Shown here: piece after piece, positions 26,491-36,852 of the stretch
How the letters are laid out: the number at the start of each line of letters is the position of its first letter
Position numbering within the stretch: the stretch's first letter is position 1
DNA from: Vibrio inusitatus
GTDB lineage: Bacteria; Pseudomonadota; Gammaproteobacteria; Enterobacterales; Vibrionaceae
DNA length: 64,000 nucleotides
Assembly (NCBI GenBank): GCA_024346935.1
Contig: AP024879.1
Coordinates: 62,001 to 126,000 of the forward strand
Reading direction: 5' to 3'
Position numbers and translations under genes: made by a program
Notes under the pieces: model-generated
Seen by the model: the letters and a program-made list of their open reading frames with translations, nothing else
What the model was told of the DNA's origin: nothing
Databases searched by the model: none

Positions 26491-27147
26491 ATGATGAACG
26501 ATAATCATCAAATCGAATCTACTTGGGATCGAATTGGCCGGGCTACTGACCAATTTGAAGAAACCCTTATCGCCTTTTTTCTTGGCACTATGACGCTGCT
26601 GACCTTTGCTAATGTGGTCATGCGCTATGTTTTCAATGACAACATCTTGTGGGCTTTAGAGCTAACCGTTTTCTTATTCGCATGGTTGGTATTGGTCGGC
26701 GCTTCTTATGGTGTAAAAAAGCAATTCCATATAGGTGTAGATGCCTTCATCAATATCCTGCCTGCTAGAGCAAGACAAGCTTGCGCCATGCTATCTGTTC
26801 TTTGTTGTTTGGCTTTTGCACTGCTATTGCTCATTGGCTCATGGAACTACTGGTATCCATTTGCTACCGATAGAGCATGGTATGAAACCGATGATATTCC
26901 TATGCCTGAGATCTTTCAGTTTATGTCTGATTGGCTAAATGAAGGAGAGCGCTATGAGAAGATGCCGAGACTGATTCCTTATATGGCGCTTCCTATTGGG
27001 ATGCTTTTATTGACGTTTCGATTTGTCCAAGCTGCGGTACGCATCTTCACCGGAAAAGCGGATCGTTTGATTGCAGGTCATGAAGCGGAAGAAGAATTAG
27101 AACAACTAAAACATGACAGCGCTGATATCGCTGGCAAGGGAGATTAG
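26491..27147 (+). CDS. dctQ: TRAP transporter small permease
   Basis: A 218-residue membrane protein with four hydrophobic segments: TLIAFFLGTMTLLTFANVVMRYVF, ELTVFLFAWLVLVGASYGV, ARQACAMLSVLCCLAFALLLLIG and YMALPIGMLLLTFRFVQAAVRI. NVVMRYVFN and the ELTVFLFAWLVLVGA helix are typical for DctQ. An extra loop of about 50 residues (NYWYPFATDRAWYETDDIP to MPRLI) lies before the last helix. This is longer than in many DctQ proteins but is known in the vibrio/Rhodobacter type. It acts with DctM to form the Na+-coupled dicarboxylate importer. dctM starts 3 bases after its stop. Confidence 0.93.
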   Translation: MMNDNHQIESTWDRIGRATDQFEETLIAFFLGTMTLLTFANVVMRYVFNDNILWALELTVFLFAWLVLVGASYGVKKQFHIGVDAFINILPARARQACAMLSVLCCLAFALLLLIGSWNYWYPFATDRAWYETDDIPMPEIFQFMSDWLNEGERYEKMPRLIPYMALPIGMLLLTFRFVQAAVRIFTGKADRLIAGHEAEEELEQLKHDSADIAGKGD

Positions 27148-27150
27148 ACG

Positions 27151-28512
27151 ATGGCTGTTTTAGGACTGTTTGTAATGGTTATCCTGTTCATGCTGATTGG
27201 TGTGCCAATCGCCGTGTCGCTAGGGCTGGCCAGTATTCTTTTCTTGATGATCCACTCTGATGCTTCTTTGGCTTCAGTGGCGCAAACTTTGTTTAACGCC
27301 TTTGAAGGGCACTATACGCTGTTGGCGATTCCCTTCTTTATCTTAGCATCTAGCTTTATGTCTACTGGTGGCGTGGCTCGTCGTATTATTCGTTTTGCTA
27401 TTGCCTTGGTGGGATGGTTCAGAGGCGGGCTGGCGATGGCGTCGGTAGTTGCGTGTATGATGTTTGCGGCGCTATCGGGATCATCACCAGCAACTGTAGT
27501 TGCCATTGGTAGTCTGGTTATTGTGGGCATGGTGAAGAATGGTTATACCAAGGAATTTGCGGCAGGTGTTATTTGTAACGCTGGTACGCTCGGTATTCTT
27601 ATTCCACCTTCTATCGTTATGGTGGTATATGCCGCCGCAACAGATGTCTCGGTAGGGCGGATGTTCCTTGGTGGTGTAATTCCTGGTCTTCTCGCGGGCG
27701 TGATGTTAATGATTGCTATCTATATAGCGGCAAGAATCAAGAACCTTCCTGCTCAGCCTTTCGCAGGGTGGAAGGAAATTGGCGCTGCAGCGAAAGATGC
27801 AAGTTGGGGCTTGCTGCTGATTGTGATTATTCTTGGTGGTATTTACGGTGGGGTGTTTACTCCAACGGAGGCGGCGGCAGTCGCAGCCGTGTACGCTTTT
27901 TTTATTGCTAACTTCGTCTACAAAGATATGGGCCCGTTTGCGGATAAGTCGAATCAAAAGCCAATGCTACTTAAAGTGGTTCAAACCTTTGTCCATAAAG
28001 ACACTAAAGATACTTTATTTGAAGCCGGAAAGTTGACCATTATGTTGCTATTTATCATTGCTAATGCATTGATACTTAAGCACGTACTGACAGAAGAACG
28101 TATTCCTCAACTCATCACTGAGTCAATGTTATCAGCAGGCCTTGGCCCTATTACTTTTTTGATTGTAGTGAACATATTGCTACTGATTGGCGGCCAGTTC
28201 ATGGAGCCATCAGGACTGCTAATTATTGTCGCACCTTTGGTATTTCCCATTGCTATCGCTTTGGGTATTGACCCCATTCACCTTGGTATCATGATGGTGG
28301 TGAATATGGAAATCGGTATGATAACGCCGCCAGTTGGGCTCAACTTGTTTGTGACCGCAGGGGTTGCCAAAATGTCGATGTTTGGGGTAGTTAAAGCCGC
28401 CTTGCCATGGGTTGGCGTGATGTTCTTGTTCCTCATCATCGTGACTTATGTGCCTTGGGTATCCACTTGGCTTCCAACCCTGCTTATGGGGCCGGAGATC
28501 GTGACTCGCTAG
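27151..28512 (+). CDS. dctM: TRAP transporter large permease
   Basis: A 453-residue inner-membrane protein of the DctM family, the ion-coupled translocation subunit. It carries the usual landmarks: MLIGVPIAVSLGLAS, LAIPFFILASSFMSTGGVARRI, AALSGSSPATVVAIGSLVI, CNAGTLGILIPPSIVMVVYA, GVFTPTEAAAVAAVYAF and GMITPPVGLNLFVTAG. It is the last gene of dctPQM. Its 3' end overlaps that of the convergent dctD by four bases, so there is no room for a separate terminator. Confidence 0.95.
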   Translation: MAVLGLFVMVILFMLIGVPIAVSLGLASILFLMIHSDASLASVAQTLFNAFEGHYTLLAIPFFILASSFMSTGGVARRIIRFAIALVGWFRGGLAMASVVACMMFAALSGSSPATVVAIGSLVIVGMVKNGYTKEFAAGVICNAGTLGILIPPSIVMVVYAAATDVSVGRMFLGGVIPGLLAGVMLMIAIYIAARIKNLPAQPFAGWKEIGAAAKDASWGLLLIVIILGGIYGGVFTPTEAAAVAAVYAFFIANFVYKDMGPFADKSNQKPMLLKVVQTFVHKDTKDTLFEAGKLTIMLLFIIANALILKHVLTEERIPQLITESMLSAGLGPITFLIVVNILLLIGGQFMEPSGLLIIVAPLVFPIAIALGIDPIHLGIMMVVNMEIGMITPPVGLNLFVTAGVAKMSMFGVVKAALPWVGVMFLFLIIVTYVPWVSTWLPTLLMGPEIVTR

Positions 28513-29846
28513 TCGGCTTTATAGTTGTCTTTATCGAGTTGATAACGCTGCATCTTGTCGTAAAGGGTTTTACGTGCAAGTTGCAGTGTTTCCATTGTTT
28601 GTTTGATACTGCCATGATTGTCAGTCAATGCTTGTTCCAGAGTATATTTCTCAAATTCCGCAATTTGTTCAGCTAAGCTCAGTTCCGATTTTTCATGTGT
28701 ACTTGAGTTCTCAAGTGTAAGCCTGCCTAACAGCACAAAGCGCTCTGCCATATTTCTCAATTCTCGAACGTTTCCAGGCCAATCATGATTGAGCAGCAAG
28801 CTGAGGTCTTGAGAACTCAGTGCCTGTGACGTTTTACCATAGCGTGAGGCAGCGACGAGTAAGAAGTGATGGAATAGGGTCGCAATGTCCTCTTTTCGTT
28901 CTCTTAAAGGGGGCAATTCTAAAGTGACAACATTGAGGCGATAATATAAATCTTCTCGGAAATTGCCTTGCTGTGCTGCCTGTTTAAGGTCCACTTTTGT
29001 TGCAGCTATAACGCGAATATCAATTGGGATAAGGGCGTTAGAACCGACTCGCTCAATGGCACGCTCTTGCAGGACTCTTAATAATCTTATTTGCGCCTGC
29101 ATTGGCATAGACTCTATCTCATCAAGAAATAGTGTACCGCCTTGTGCATGCTCAAGCTTACCAATACGTCGAGATTCAGCACCAGTAAAAGCGCCTTTCT
29201 CATGGCCGTAAAGCTCACTCTCTATCAGGTTTTCTGGGATAGCGCCGCAGTTAACTGCGACAAAGTTATTATCTCTACGGCGACTTTGTTCATGTAGAGA
29301 GCGTGCTACCAACTCTTTACCTGTTCCGGTTTCGCCAAAGATTAGGATATCAGCGGAAGTATCTGCAATATGTGCAATCGTCTCTTTAAGTTGAAGTATT
29401 GCAGAGGTATCACCGATGATTCGCGGTCCGAGTGTTTGGCTGGCTTTTAAAGAGTTTCGAAGGCGCTGATTCTCTATTGTGAGTTGTCGTTTCTCTATGG
29501 CTCGCTTAGTGGTATCGAGTAGTCTATCTGTGGCGAAGGGCTTTTCTATGAAATCGTAAGCTCCTTTATGCATTGCTTCAACCGCCATAGAAATATCGCC
29601 ATGGCCTGTGATCAAAATAATAGGGATCTCAGGATGTTGCTTACTAAGGCGATCTAGTAACTGCAAGCCAGATAACCCGGGAAGACGAATATCCGAAATG
29701 ATTACGTGGGGTAGAGTTGACTCTAAAGCTTGCAATGCGAGCTCTGTATTTTCATAAAACTGAGCTTCAATATCTTCGAGTTCGAAGCTTTGTTTTAGAG
29801 CCAAGCGGATTTCTGGTTCGTCGTCGATAATGAAAGCGTGACACAT
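28509..29846 (-). CDS. dctD: Sigma-54-dependent response regulator
   Basis: A 445-residue NtrC-family regulator. The receiver domain carries the phosphorylation site Asp52 (VIISDIRLPG) and the acidic IIDDE. The AAA+ domain has Walker A GETGTGKE (171-178), the sigma-54-contact loop GAFTGA (218-223), GGTLFLDEIE (Walker B) and the arginine finger region FREDLYYRLNV. A Fis-type DNA-binding helix-turn-helix ends the protein (HGSIKQTMETLQLARKTL). It should activate the sigma-54 promoter of dctPQM when phosphorylated by the adjacent kinase. dctB starts upstream on the same strand with 2 bases between the genes. Confidence 0.95.
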   Translation of the reverse strand: MCHAFIIDDEPEIRLALKQSFELEDIEAQFYENTELALQALESTLPHVIISDIRLPGLSGLQLLDRLSKQHPEIPIILITGHGDISMAVEAMHKGAYDFIEKPFATDRLLDTTKRAIEKRQLTIENQRLRNSLKASQTLGPRIIGDTSAILQLKETIAHIADTSADILIFGETGTGKELVARSLHEQSRRRDNNFVAVNCGAIPENLIESELYGHEKGAFTGAESRRIGKLEHAQGGTLFLDEIESMPMQAQIRLLRVLQERAIERVGSNALIPIDIRVIAATKVDLKQAAQQGNFREDLYYRLNVVTLELPPLRERKEDIATLFHHFLLVAASRYGKTSQALSSQDLSLLLNHDWPGNVRELRNMAERFVLLGRLTLENSSTHEKSELSLAEQIAEFEKYTLEQALTDNHGSIKQTMETLQLARKTLYDKMQRYQLDKDNYKAD

Positions 29847-29848
29847 AA

Positions 29849-31618
29849 TCAGTCCTTAGCCGTGAGTAATGAAATAGTGAATCGAGCGCCGCCTAAAGGG
29901 CTTGAAGCATACTCCAAGTGACCTTCAAAGCTATCAATGATTTGTCGCGAGATAGAGAGGCCTAACCCGAGCCCATTGTCCTTCGTGGTAAAAAAAGGCT
30001 CGAACAGGCGTGCTATTTTTTGTTCTTCAACGCCAGCTCCATTGTCGTCTATGTGTATGAGTAGCCATCCATCTAAACTCGGTTCTAAAGAGATAGTAAG
30101 TTTTGGTTCTTCCAGGTTCTTAATCTCTTGCATCGCATTGGTAAGAAGATTCACCAGTACTTGCTCTAGTTGAATCGGGTTCGCTAAGACGGAATAGGAC
30201 GAAGCCTTGGCCTCGATAAGCGAGATATTGAGAGATTTTAGCTGTGGATTGAGTAATGCCTTGGTAGAGTAAAGCACAGGATCCAATGCAATATAGGTAA
30301 GGTCGGTGTTATCAGATTTTTTAGCAAATGAGCGTAACTGTTGGCTGATATTTGCCATTCTTTGAGTGAGCAGAGTGATCTTTGAGAAGTTATCGGATGC
30401 TTGTTCACTATTGCCTTTAATTAGGTAACGAGCGCCGTTATCGGCATAGCTTCGGATGGCCGCAAGTGGGTTGTTTAGCTCGTGACTAATACTGGTGGAT
30501 AATTCACCTAATAGAGCCAGTTTCGCCGCTTGAATGAGTTCGCCTTGGGTTTTTATAAGCTGCTGTTCTGCCTCTGTGCGCTGGCGAATCTCTACCTGTA
30601 ATTCCGCGGTACGCTCTAGTACTTGAAATTCAAGCTTTTGCTTTGCCTCTGCTTGAATACGATCTATTTGTTGATGTTTCAGACGTCTATGTCGAGCCAG
30701 CAATAGAAGTAGGGTCAAGATACCAAATATCAATGCGACAATGACGATGAAATTGATCAGAGACCAGTACAGGTGCTTGGTTGAAACTAAGCTTCTGAGG
30801 TTCAATTTTGCTCTTGGAAAAGGCTCTACTAGGCTAAGGAATTCTCCATTAGTGTTGTTGTCTTTTAGGTTAAGAATGCCGGAAGAAACTGTAAGATCGC
30901 CTGTAGCATTTAATGGCTCTATATTCGCATTTAAGTACTGCCGGCTTTGTCTAATTTGAGTGAGGGTATCTTCAGGCAGGTTAGTTAGGCTTTTGAAAAG
31001 CCACGAAGGTTCACTGGACATGAATATGATGTTGTTATCATCGGTGGCAATAAAGGCTCCTTGGCTCTGTTGCCATGTTGACTCAATAGTGGATAGTTCC
31101 ATTTTCACAACGACTACACCGATAATTTCGGCTGCATATACCACCGGGAATCCATAATAATATCCTCTCAATCCAGAGGTTAAACCTAGAGCAAAATACT
31201 CACTTTCTCTTCCTTGTATTGCCTCTTTAAAATAGGGACGGAAGGCAAAGTTTTTACCAATAAATGAGCGATCCAAAAACCAATTGCTTGCGGCGATAGT
31301 TGTACCGTAGGAGTCGAGTAAGTACGTATCTGCGGCAGAGACAACTTCATTAACATGATCAAGATAGCGGTTCGTGATCTCTATTTGAGCACTGTTATTG
31401 GGTGCCAATAGTGCATTGATTAGCTCTTTATCTTTGGAGATCAATTCAGGGATATGACTGAATTTATCGAGTTCGCTGGTAATGTATTGAGAGAGCTTTT
31501 CAATGTGTGTGTTTTGTTGGTTAATTAATTCATCTTTGGTTTTGTCCCATACCCACTGTCCACCCAACATCAGGGTGCAGACAAACAAAATCAATATCAG
31601 TGAAAATTGGCGATACAT
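29849..31618 (-). CDS. dctB: C4-dicarboxylate sensor histidine kinase
   Basis: A 589-residue membrane kinase. A TM helix at 5-24 and another at about 285-307 flank a periplasmic double-Cache/PAS-like sensor (for example SNWFLDRSFIGKNFAFRPYFKEAIQGRESEYFALGLTSGLRGYYYGFPV), as in DctB. A coiled-coil stretch (about 312-360) follows. Then come the phosphoacceptor His379 (SISHELNNPLAAI), an N box (VLVNLLTNAMQEI), DDNGAG and GLGLSISRQ. It senses external malate, succinate or fumarate and phosphorylates DctD. It is in a two-gene operon with dctD, convergent to dctPQM. Confidence 0.95.
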   Translation of the reverse strand: MYRQFSLILILFVCTLMLGGQWVWDKTKDELINQQNTHIEKLSQYITSELDKFSHIPELISKDKELINALLAPNNSAQIEITNRYLDHVNEVVSAADTYLLDSYGTTIAASNWFLDRSFIGKNFAFRPYFKEAIQGRESEYFALGLTSGLRGYYYGFPVVYAAEIIGVVVVKMELSTIESTWQQSQGAFIATDDNNIIFMSSEPSWLFKSLTNLPEDTLTQIRQSRQYLNANIEPLNATGDLTVSSGILNLKDNNTNGEFLSLVEPFPRAKLNLRSLVSTKHLYWSLINFIVIVALIFGILTLLLLLARHRRLKHQQIDRIQAEAKQKLEFQVLERTAELQVEIRQRTEAEQQLIKTQGELIQAAKLALLGELSTSISHELNNPLAAIRSYADNGARYLIKGNSEQASDNFSKITLLTQRMANISQQLRSFAKKSDNTDLTYIALDPVLYSTKALLNPQLKSLNISLIEAKASSYSVLANPIQLEQVLVNLLTNAMQEIKNLEEPKLTISLEPSLDGWLLIHIDDNGAGVEEQKIARLFEPFFTTKDNGLGLGLSISRQIIDSFEGHLEYASSPLGGARFTISLLTAKD

Positions 31619-31720
31619 TGTGGTAAATCAGCGAGATTCCAACAGGTTAGCTTGCACAAAGTATATGTTAAATTATTGTAACTGCGATAAAGAGGGGAAG
31701 TTATTGAGAGGTGTGTATAG

Positions 31721-31755
31721 AAATAAAAAACGCGAGCCTTAATAAAAGGCTCGCG
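31721..31755 (-). terminator. Rho-independent terminator of the coiled-coil gene
   Basis: CGCGAGCCTT and AAGGCTCGCG form a perfect 10-bp stem. On the minus strand it is followed by a T6 run. It serves the gene at 31782-32096. Confidence 0.92.
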
Positions 31756-31781
31756 CTTGTCATTCTATCTAGCAATAGCGG

Positions 31782-32096
31782 CTATTTTTTACCGTGTACT
31801 TGCTTGTCTTCTTCTGTAAGTTCACGAATTTTACGGCTGATCTCACGACGAGTCTTTGAGATTTCAGCAGTTGTGATGATGTGGTCATCTACACGATCTT
31901 CGTAATCAGCTTTCATGTTTTTCACAATCATAATGATTTCATCGTGAGTCATATCTGGTTTGATGTAATCCATCAGATTGTCGAGCAGGTCAGCACGCTT
32001 GCGGTTATCACGAATTTTCTTTTCGTTATCGAGGATTTCGCGCTTAAGCTTATTTTTGCGACGAGCTAAATTAACAATTTCATATACGTTGTTCAT
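31782..32096 (-). CDS. Conserved small coiled-coil protein of unknown function
   Basis: A 104-residue soluble, highly charged protein, mostly predicted helix with heptad-like spacing ([33 protein letters not shown], then [20 protein letters not shown]). A middle segment ([30 protein letters not shown]) breaks the two helices, giving a likely helical hairpin. A good ribosome-binding site (AAAGGATAG) lies before the ATG and a strong terminator follows, so it is an independently expressed gene. I do not know a function. Confidence 0.8.
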   Translation of the reverse strand: MNNVYEIVNLARRKNKLKREILDNEKKIRDNRKRADLLDNLMDYIKPDMTHDEIIMIVKNMKADYEDRVDDHIITTAEISKTRREISRKIRELTEEDKQVHGKK

Positions 32097-32304
32097 TTTC
32101 TATCCTTTAAAACCAATATTAAACTTGGGAAATTAAACCACAAGCTTTGGCAAACATACAGTGTGTAGTTCAAGCTCTGTAGACTGCTGCCTGCTTTTTC
32201 TGCATTGAGACCAAAACAAGCATAAATTCATATGCTTGCTATCGCAACCTAGTCAATACTTGCATACAATCTTATTAATTGAAACATGAAGATGGATCCT
32301 GAGA

Positions 32305-32958
32305 ATGTTATTGCAATTATCCCCTCTAGAAGCTCGTATTATTGGCTGTCTTATAGAAAAAGAAGTCACAACTCCTGACTACTATCCCTTGAGTCTTAAC
32401 AGTTTAACCACGGCTTGTAATCAAAAGAGCAATCGTGATCCCGTTATGGAACTCAGTGATGCCGAGGTATTAGATGGCATCAATGCCTTAACTGATCGCC
32501 GACTAGTGAATGATGAAAGTAGTTTCAACAGTCGTACAGCGAAATATCGCCACAGATTCTGCAACACTGAATTTGGTGACCTGCAGTTTTCAGCTCAAGA
32601 GAAAGCTATCGTTTGTGTGATGCTCCTGCGAGGAGCACAGACGCCGGGTGAGATTCGTACTCGCACAAATCGCTTGGCGCAATTTGCTGATGTGAAAGAA
32701 GTCGAAGCGACTTTGGATAAGCTGGCGAATTTAGACACTCCTATCGTGGTTAAATTACCAAGGGAGCCAGGAAAACGTGAATCACGTTATCAGCATCTAT
32801 TCTGTGGAGAAGTAGACATTGATGCATTAACGACGGCAACTCCAGTTGCTTCGGTGAAAACACCCACAGCTGAAAAGCTAGAAGCGTTAGAGCAAGAAGT
32901 GGCTTCATTGAAATCGGAAGTGGCGGAACTTCGGGCTTTGATTGAGTCAGTGCTCTGA
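32305..32958 (+). CDS. yceH: YceH-family (DUF480) protein
   Basis: A 217-residue protein of the DUF480/UPF0502 family. The opening [46 protein letters not shown] is the family signature. Two tandem winged-helix domains are predicted (second around [29 protein letters not shown]). [17 protein letters not shown] is also conserved. The C terminus ([28 protein letters not shown]) is a short leucine-zipper-like coil. DNA binding is plausible but unproven. The GIY-YIG gene begins 11 bases later, and luxP overlaps that gene, so yceH is likely the first gene of the luxPQ transcript. Confidence 0.9.
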   Translation: MLLQLSPLEARIIGCLIEKEVTTPDYYPLSLNSLTTACNQKSNRDPVMELSDAEVLDGINALTDRRLVNDESSFNSRTAKYRHRFCNTEFGDLQFSAQEKAIVCVMLLRGAQTPGEIRTRTNRLAQFADVKEVEATLDKLANLDTPIVVKLPREPGKRESRYQHLFCGEVDIDALTTATPVASVKTPTAEKLEALEQEVASLKSEVAELRALIESVL

Positions 32959-32969
32959 GTAATACAGTC

Positions 32970-33245
32970 GTGAGTAAGTGGTTTGTTTACTTGATTCGTA
33001 CTCGTCACAACGCCTTATATTGCGGCGTGACGAACGATCTAGAGCGTCGATTTCAGCAACATACTAATGGAACTGGCGCTAAAGCGCTCAAAGGTAAAGG
33101 ACCATTGATTCTCGAATGGTCCATTCCTGTTGAGAATAAGTCACAGGCACTGAAGTTGGAATATAAGATCAAGCAATTGAGTAAGCAGCGCAAAGAGCGG
33201 TTAGTAGCGGGTGAAGACATTATGCTTGAGGGGCTGACTATATGA
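32970..33245 (+). CDS. GIY-YIG superfamily nuclease-like protein
   Basis: A 91-residue single-domain protein starting at a [31 protein letters not shown] contains the GIY-YIG core in variant form (VYL...LYCGVT) with the catalytic-type arginine in [28 protein letters not shown] follows with the conserved glutamate region. This matches the YhbQ/UPF0213 group, whose members are small and act on nucleic acid if active. It overlaps luxP by four bases (ATGA), so it is translationally coupled to the AI-2 receptor gene. Confidence 0.88.
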   Translation: MSKWFVYLIRTRHNALYCGVTNDLERRFQQHTNGTGAKALKGKGPLILEWSIPVENKSQALKLEYKIKQLSKQRKERLVAGEDIMLEGLTI

Positions 33246-34333
33246 GATGGCTTTTTGCAGGAGTAATATTGCTTTCCTTTCAATGCTTGGCGAACAACAC
33301 GATATTGAGAGAGTACTGGGAATATGATGCGTTCTTGGATGAGTATCCTAAGCACAAGCAACTCGCTCAAGATATGGATTTTAGGATCTACCAACCCCCA
33401 GTACCATTAAAGGTTGAGCAAATTAAGCCGGTGAGAATTGATATCGTTTACCCGGGCTCTCAACTTTCAGATTATTGGTGGAGAAACATTAAGGCGCTGG
33501 AGATTAGATTGCAGGAATTGGGCATCGAATTTGATCTTCGAAAATATTCTTCACGCCCTAATCTCGATTATCGTCAAGAAAGCGAAAGTTTACAGCAAGC
33601 TATAACCAATGATTCTGATTATTTGATTTTCACTTTGGATACAAGCCGTCATAAAAAATTTGCCGAAAGTGTCCTTAGTAACCACCATACGAAACTGATT
33701 CTTCTCAATATCACCACCCCCATTAAAGCATGGGGCAAAAAACAACCGTTAATGTATGTAGGTTTTGACCATGTACGTGGTACAGAATTATTAGCAAGGG
33801 AGTACAAGAAAGCTTTTCCGGAATCAGCCAATTATGGTTTGATTTACTATTCTCCTGGCTACATAAGTGAGGCTCGTGGAGATACTTTCATTAAGTTCTT
33901 GAAAGAAGGAGGAGACTATTCCCTAAAACGAGCGTACTTCACAAAAGCGAATAGAGAAACCGGCTACCAAGCAGCACTGTCTATGATTGAGCAAGAAGCC
34001 CACCTAGACTTTATTTATGCTTGCTCAACCGACTTAGCCTTCGGCGTGACTGATGCTTTATCTGACTTAGGTAGGGAAGATATTGTAGTAAACGGCTGGG
34101 GTGGCGGCTCAGAAATTAAGGCTGTTCAAGACGGAACACTGGATTTTACGGTAGTGAGGATGAACGACGATACGGGTTTGGCGATTGCCGAGGCGATTAA
34201 GCTTGACCTACAGAATGATCCTGTTCCTCAGGTGTATTCGGGAGAGTTTGAAGTCTTTACAAAGTACGATGATGCCAAGCGGGCTGAAGCCTTGAAACTT
34301 AAAGCATTTCGGTATTCGGATAGGCAAGAATGA
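33242..34333 (+). CDS. luxP: Autoinducer-2 periplasmic receptor
   Basis: A 363-residue periplasmic binding protein that binds the borate form of AI-2 and sets the activity of LuxQ. It has a signal peptide ([17 protein letters not shown]). The AI-2 pocket residues known from V. harveyi LuxP are all present at nearly matching numbers: Gln74, Ser76 and Trp79 in [10 protein letters not shown], Asn156 in LLNITTP, Arg212 in EARGDTF, Ser262 and Asp264 in ACSTD, Trp286 in NGWGGGS and Arg306 in VVRMNDDTG. The C terminus ends with KAFRYSD as in V. harveyi. luxQ overlaps it by four bases. It is functionally a quorum-sensing input, not a sugar importer. Confidence 0.97.
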   Translation: MRWLFAGVILLSFQCLANNTILREYWEYDAFLDEYPKHKQLAQDMDFRIYQPPVPLKVEQIKPVRIDIVYPGSQLSDYWWRNIKALEIRLQELGIEFDLRKYSSRPNLDYRQESESLQQAITNDSDYLIFTLDTSRHKKFAESVLSNHHTKLILLNITTPIKAWGKKQPLMYVGFDHVRGTELLAREYKKAFPESANYGLIYYSPGYISEARGDTFIKFLKEGGDYSLKRAYFTKANRETGYQAALSMIEQEAHLDFIYACSTDLAFGVTDALSDLGREDIVVNGWGGGSEIKAVQDGTLDFTVVRMNDDTGLAIAEAIKLDLQNDPVPQVYSGEFEVFTKYDDAKRAEALKLKAFRYSDRQE

Positions 34334-36852
34334 GTATAGTGGGTAAAAAAACATCCCTTACAACACAGATCATCAGGGTGGCCTGGGTGTCTTGGTTTTT
34401 TGTTATTTTGGGTTTTTTCTTTTACAACTACCAGCTCAGTACAAAGACCTATGAATCAGAACGAGAGCGAAATTTTAACCAGACTGCTAGGGTAGTGAAG
34501 CAGTTGATTGAGAGTCGCCTGCAAACCATACAAGTCACACAAGACATCAGCTCCAAATCTCGCACCCTAATTGAGTTGTTCAATGCAAAAGACTACTCAG
34601 CAGTGGATAATTACATGCTTGAACTTGAAGAGCTTGACCCAGACGGTGCGGCAGATTTTAGGTTTATGTATCAATATGGAGAGGTGGTTTGGGAGGATGG
34701 TAACGCTGCTTTTTATGGTTTCAGCCCAGCTCATTTAAAGGCATTAGGGGAGACGGTCGATTTTAGTAATAGCTGGTATTTTATTGTCCCTTCAACAGAG
34801 TTAGGGAACAAGCACGTTATAATACGTCGCTCCGCACTGATTCATCCTGATAGTAGTGAGTTAGTAGGGTATTACTATGTAGTGTTTGTTATCGACAACA
34901 ACCTTAGGCTTTTGCGAAACCTAGTTCTTGATAGCATTGTCACTGATATTGTATTTGTTGAAAGTGGTGAAATTATCGCAGCTTCATCGCCCAAAGTGTC
35001 GAACTTATTAAAACAATATTCCCCATTAAAGCTCGAAGATCAACCGCAATTAATGTCACAGATGATCGGTGAGATTGATGTCGTTGTCGAAGGAATAGTT
35101 ACGCCTGTGAAAGCGATTTTTATACAAAACTCTAGCAAACTTGATCGAGTTGAAATCAGCTTTGCCGCTTCCTTAATGCTGGCATTATTTGCCATAACAG
35201 CATCGGCTGTGATTATTACAAAGATGGTACAGCGCAGGGTTGAGCGAGAGATTAAAGGTGTGATGTATATTGCCGACAGCTTTGATAGTGCAAAGAAAAG
35301 TATTTCGTTTAAGGGGTCAAATATTGTCGAGTTTGACCGCTTAGGACATACTTTACAGGCAAGCATACGGCGTGAAAAGCAAAAAGAAACTTCCTTTAAA
35401 AACTTGTTTGAGTTTTCGTTGTTGCCCACAGCGCTCCTAAACAGTGAAAAACACGTATTGGAGCTCAATCAAGCGGCGATTGATGCATTTTCTCATGATA
35501 GGGGAGCTGCCGCTTTAAAGAAGGAGCTTGATACGCATTTAGATCATGTATTGAAAAGCCAGCAAAATGCTGAAGTAGATACGCATGTGGGTGAACAGAT
35601 CTATCGCTGGAGTATCGCACCAATTTTGGTCGACGGTGCTTCCCCAACATTGGTTGTCCAAGGCAAGAATATTACTCAATTTGTTGAAGCTGAGCAGCAA
35701 AGCGAGCGCGCAAGACAAGAAGCCGAGCAAACGGCATTAGCTCGCGCTGAGTTTTTGGCGAAGGTAAGTCATGAGATAAGAACGCCATTAAATGGAATAT
35801 TAGGTATGGCGCAACTCCTTAAACAAGGGGCAATTTCAGATGAACAAAAACATCAAACATTGGTATTGCATCAAAGTAGTGAGCACTTATTAAACTTGCT
35901 CAACGATATTCTCGATTTCTCCCGGATAGATAAGGGTGGAGTCGTTATTGAGTTTTCAGAGTTTTCTCTTAATCGAACCATAGAAACCATAGAGTCATTT
36001 GCTGAGCCGAGTTGTTTACAAAAAGGACTGAAGTTTGTTGTAAATAGGAACTTTAGCGACGATGTAACGGTGAGAAGTGACCAGATGAGGTTGACACAGA
36101 TCTTTCTTAATTTGCTGACTAATGCAATTAAGTTCACTTCCAAGGGAGCTGTGGTTGTCAATGTTGAATTACGTAACCGCTTAGCAGATCGAGCAGAGCT
36201 CTACTTCTCGGTGACTGATACTGGTATTGGTATTGGTAAAGATAATCTTGATACCATTTTCGCTTCATTTATGCAGGCAGAAACTCATATTAGTCGTGAA
36301 TATGGTGGTAGTGGGTTAGGCCTTAGTATCGTTAAAAGCTTGGTTAATTATCTTGAAGGTAAAGTCAGTGTTGAAAGTCAGTTGGGTAATGGAAGTTGCT
36401 TCTCTATTACCATACCGATCCTTACCGTAGAACAGAAGCCGTCGTTGCCTGAAATAATCAACGAGAAATCTATTGTATTTGAGCGTGAACTGAAAGTCCT
36501 TTTAGTCGAAGATAACAAGACCAATGCCTTTGTTATTCAAGCTTTAGGTAAGAAGCATGGCTTGGTTTTTGAATGGGTAACTGATGGTGTTCAAGCCATC
36601 GAAAAAGCCCAACACAATTACTATGACCTTATCTTAATGGATAACCAAATGCCGAATATGGATGGTATAGAGGCGACCGATAAGTTACGCGCTGAGTTTG
36701 GCTTATCAACCCCAATTATCGCTTGTACCGCTGATGGGTACCAGTCCACAGCAGATGCATTTTTGGCTGCTGGCGCTAATGCTGTATTAGTTAAACCTAT
36801 CTTAGAAGAGAACCTTGTATTGACACTGCGCAAGGTTATGGAAAACACATAA
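34330..36852 (+). CDS. luxQ: AI-2 hybrid sensor kinase/phosphatase
   Basis: An 840-residue membrane sensor. TM1 (about 16-34) and TM2 (about 276-298) flank the periplasmic double-PAS domain that binds LuxP. The cytoplasmic part has a PAS-like region (about 355-450), the phosphoacceptor His481 (FLAKVSHEIRTPLNG), an ATPase domain (NLLTNAIKFT, DTGIGIG, GGSGLGLSIVKSL) and a C-terminal receiver with Asp771 (LILMDNQMPNMDG). At low AI-2 it phosphorylates the relay to LuxU and LuxO; with AI-2 bound it acts as phosphatase. The luxU and luxO genes are not in this window. The next gene starts inside its stop codon (TAATG). Confidence 0.97.
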   Translation: MSIVGKKTSLTTQIIRVAWVSWFFVILGFFFYNYQLSTKTYESERERNFNQTARVVKQLIESRLQTIQVTQDISSKSRTLIELFNAKDYSAVDNYMLELEELDPDGAADFRFMYQYGEVVWEDGNAAFYGFSPAHLKALGETVDFSNSWYFIVPSTELGNKHVIIRRSALIHPDSSELVGYYYVVFVIDNNLRLLRNLVLDSIVTDIVFVESGEIIAASSPKVSNLLKQYSPLKLEDQPQLMSQMIGEIDVVVEGIVTPVKAIFIQNSSKLDRVEISFAASLMLALFAITASAVIITKMVQRRVEREIKGVMYIADSFDSAKKSISFKGSNIVEFDRLGHTLQASIRREKQKETSFKNLFEFSLLPTALLNSEKHVLELNQAAIDAFSHDRGAAALKKELDTHLDHVLKSQQNAEVDTHVGEQIYRWSIAPILVDGASPTLVVQGKNITQFVEAEQQSERARQEAEQTALARAEFLAKVSHEIRTPLNGILGMAQLLKQGAISDEQKHQTLVLHQSSEHLLNLLNDILDFSRIDKGGVVIEFSEFSLNRTIETIESFAEPSCLQKGLKFVVNRNFSDDVTVRSDQMRLTQIFLNLLTNAIKFTSKGAVVVNVELRNRLADRAELYFSVTDTGIGIGKDNLDTIFASFMQAETHISREYGGSGLGLSIVKSLVNYLEGKVSVESQLGNGSCFSITIPILTVEQKPSLPEIINEKSIVFERELKVLLVEDNKTNAFVIQALGKKHGLVFEWVTDGVQAIEKAQHNYYDLILMDNQMPNMDGIEATDKLRAEFGLSTPIIACTADGYQSTADAFLAAGANAVLVKPILEENLVLTLRKVMENT

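Noticed and set aside
32097..32304. Qrr-type small RNA near luxPQ
   Set aside because: The conserved Qrr core was not seen here, and no sigma-54 -24/-12 element was found in the gap.
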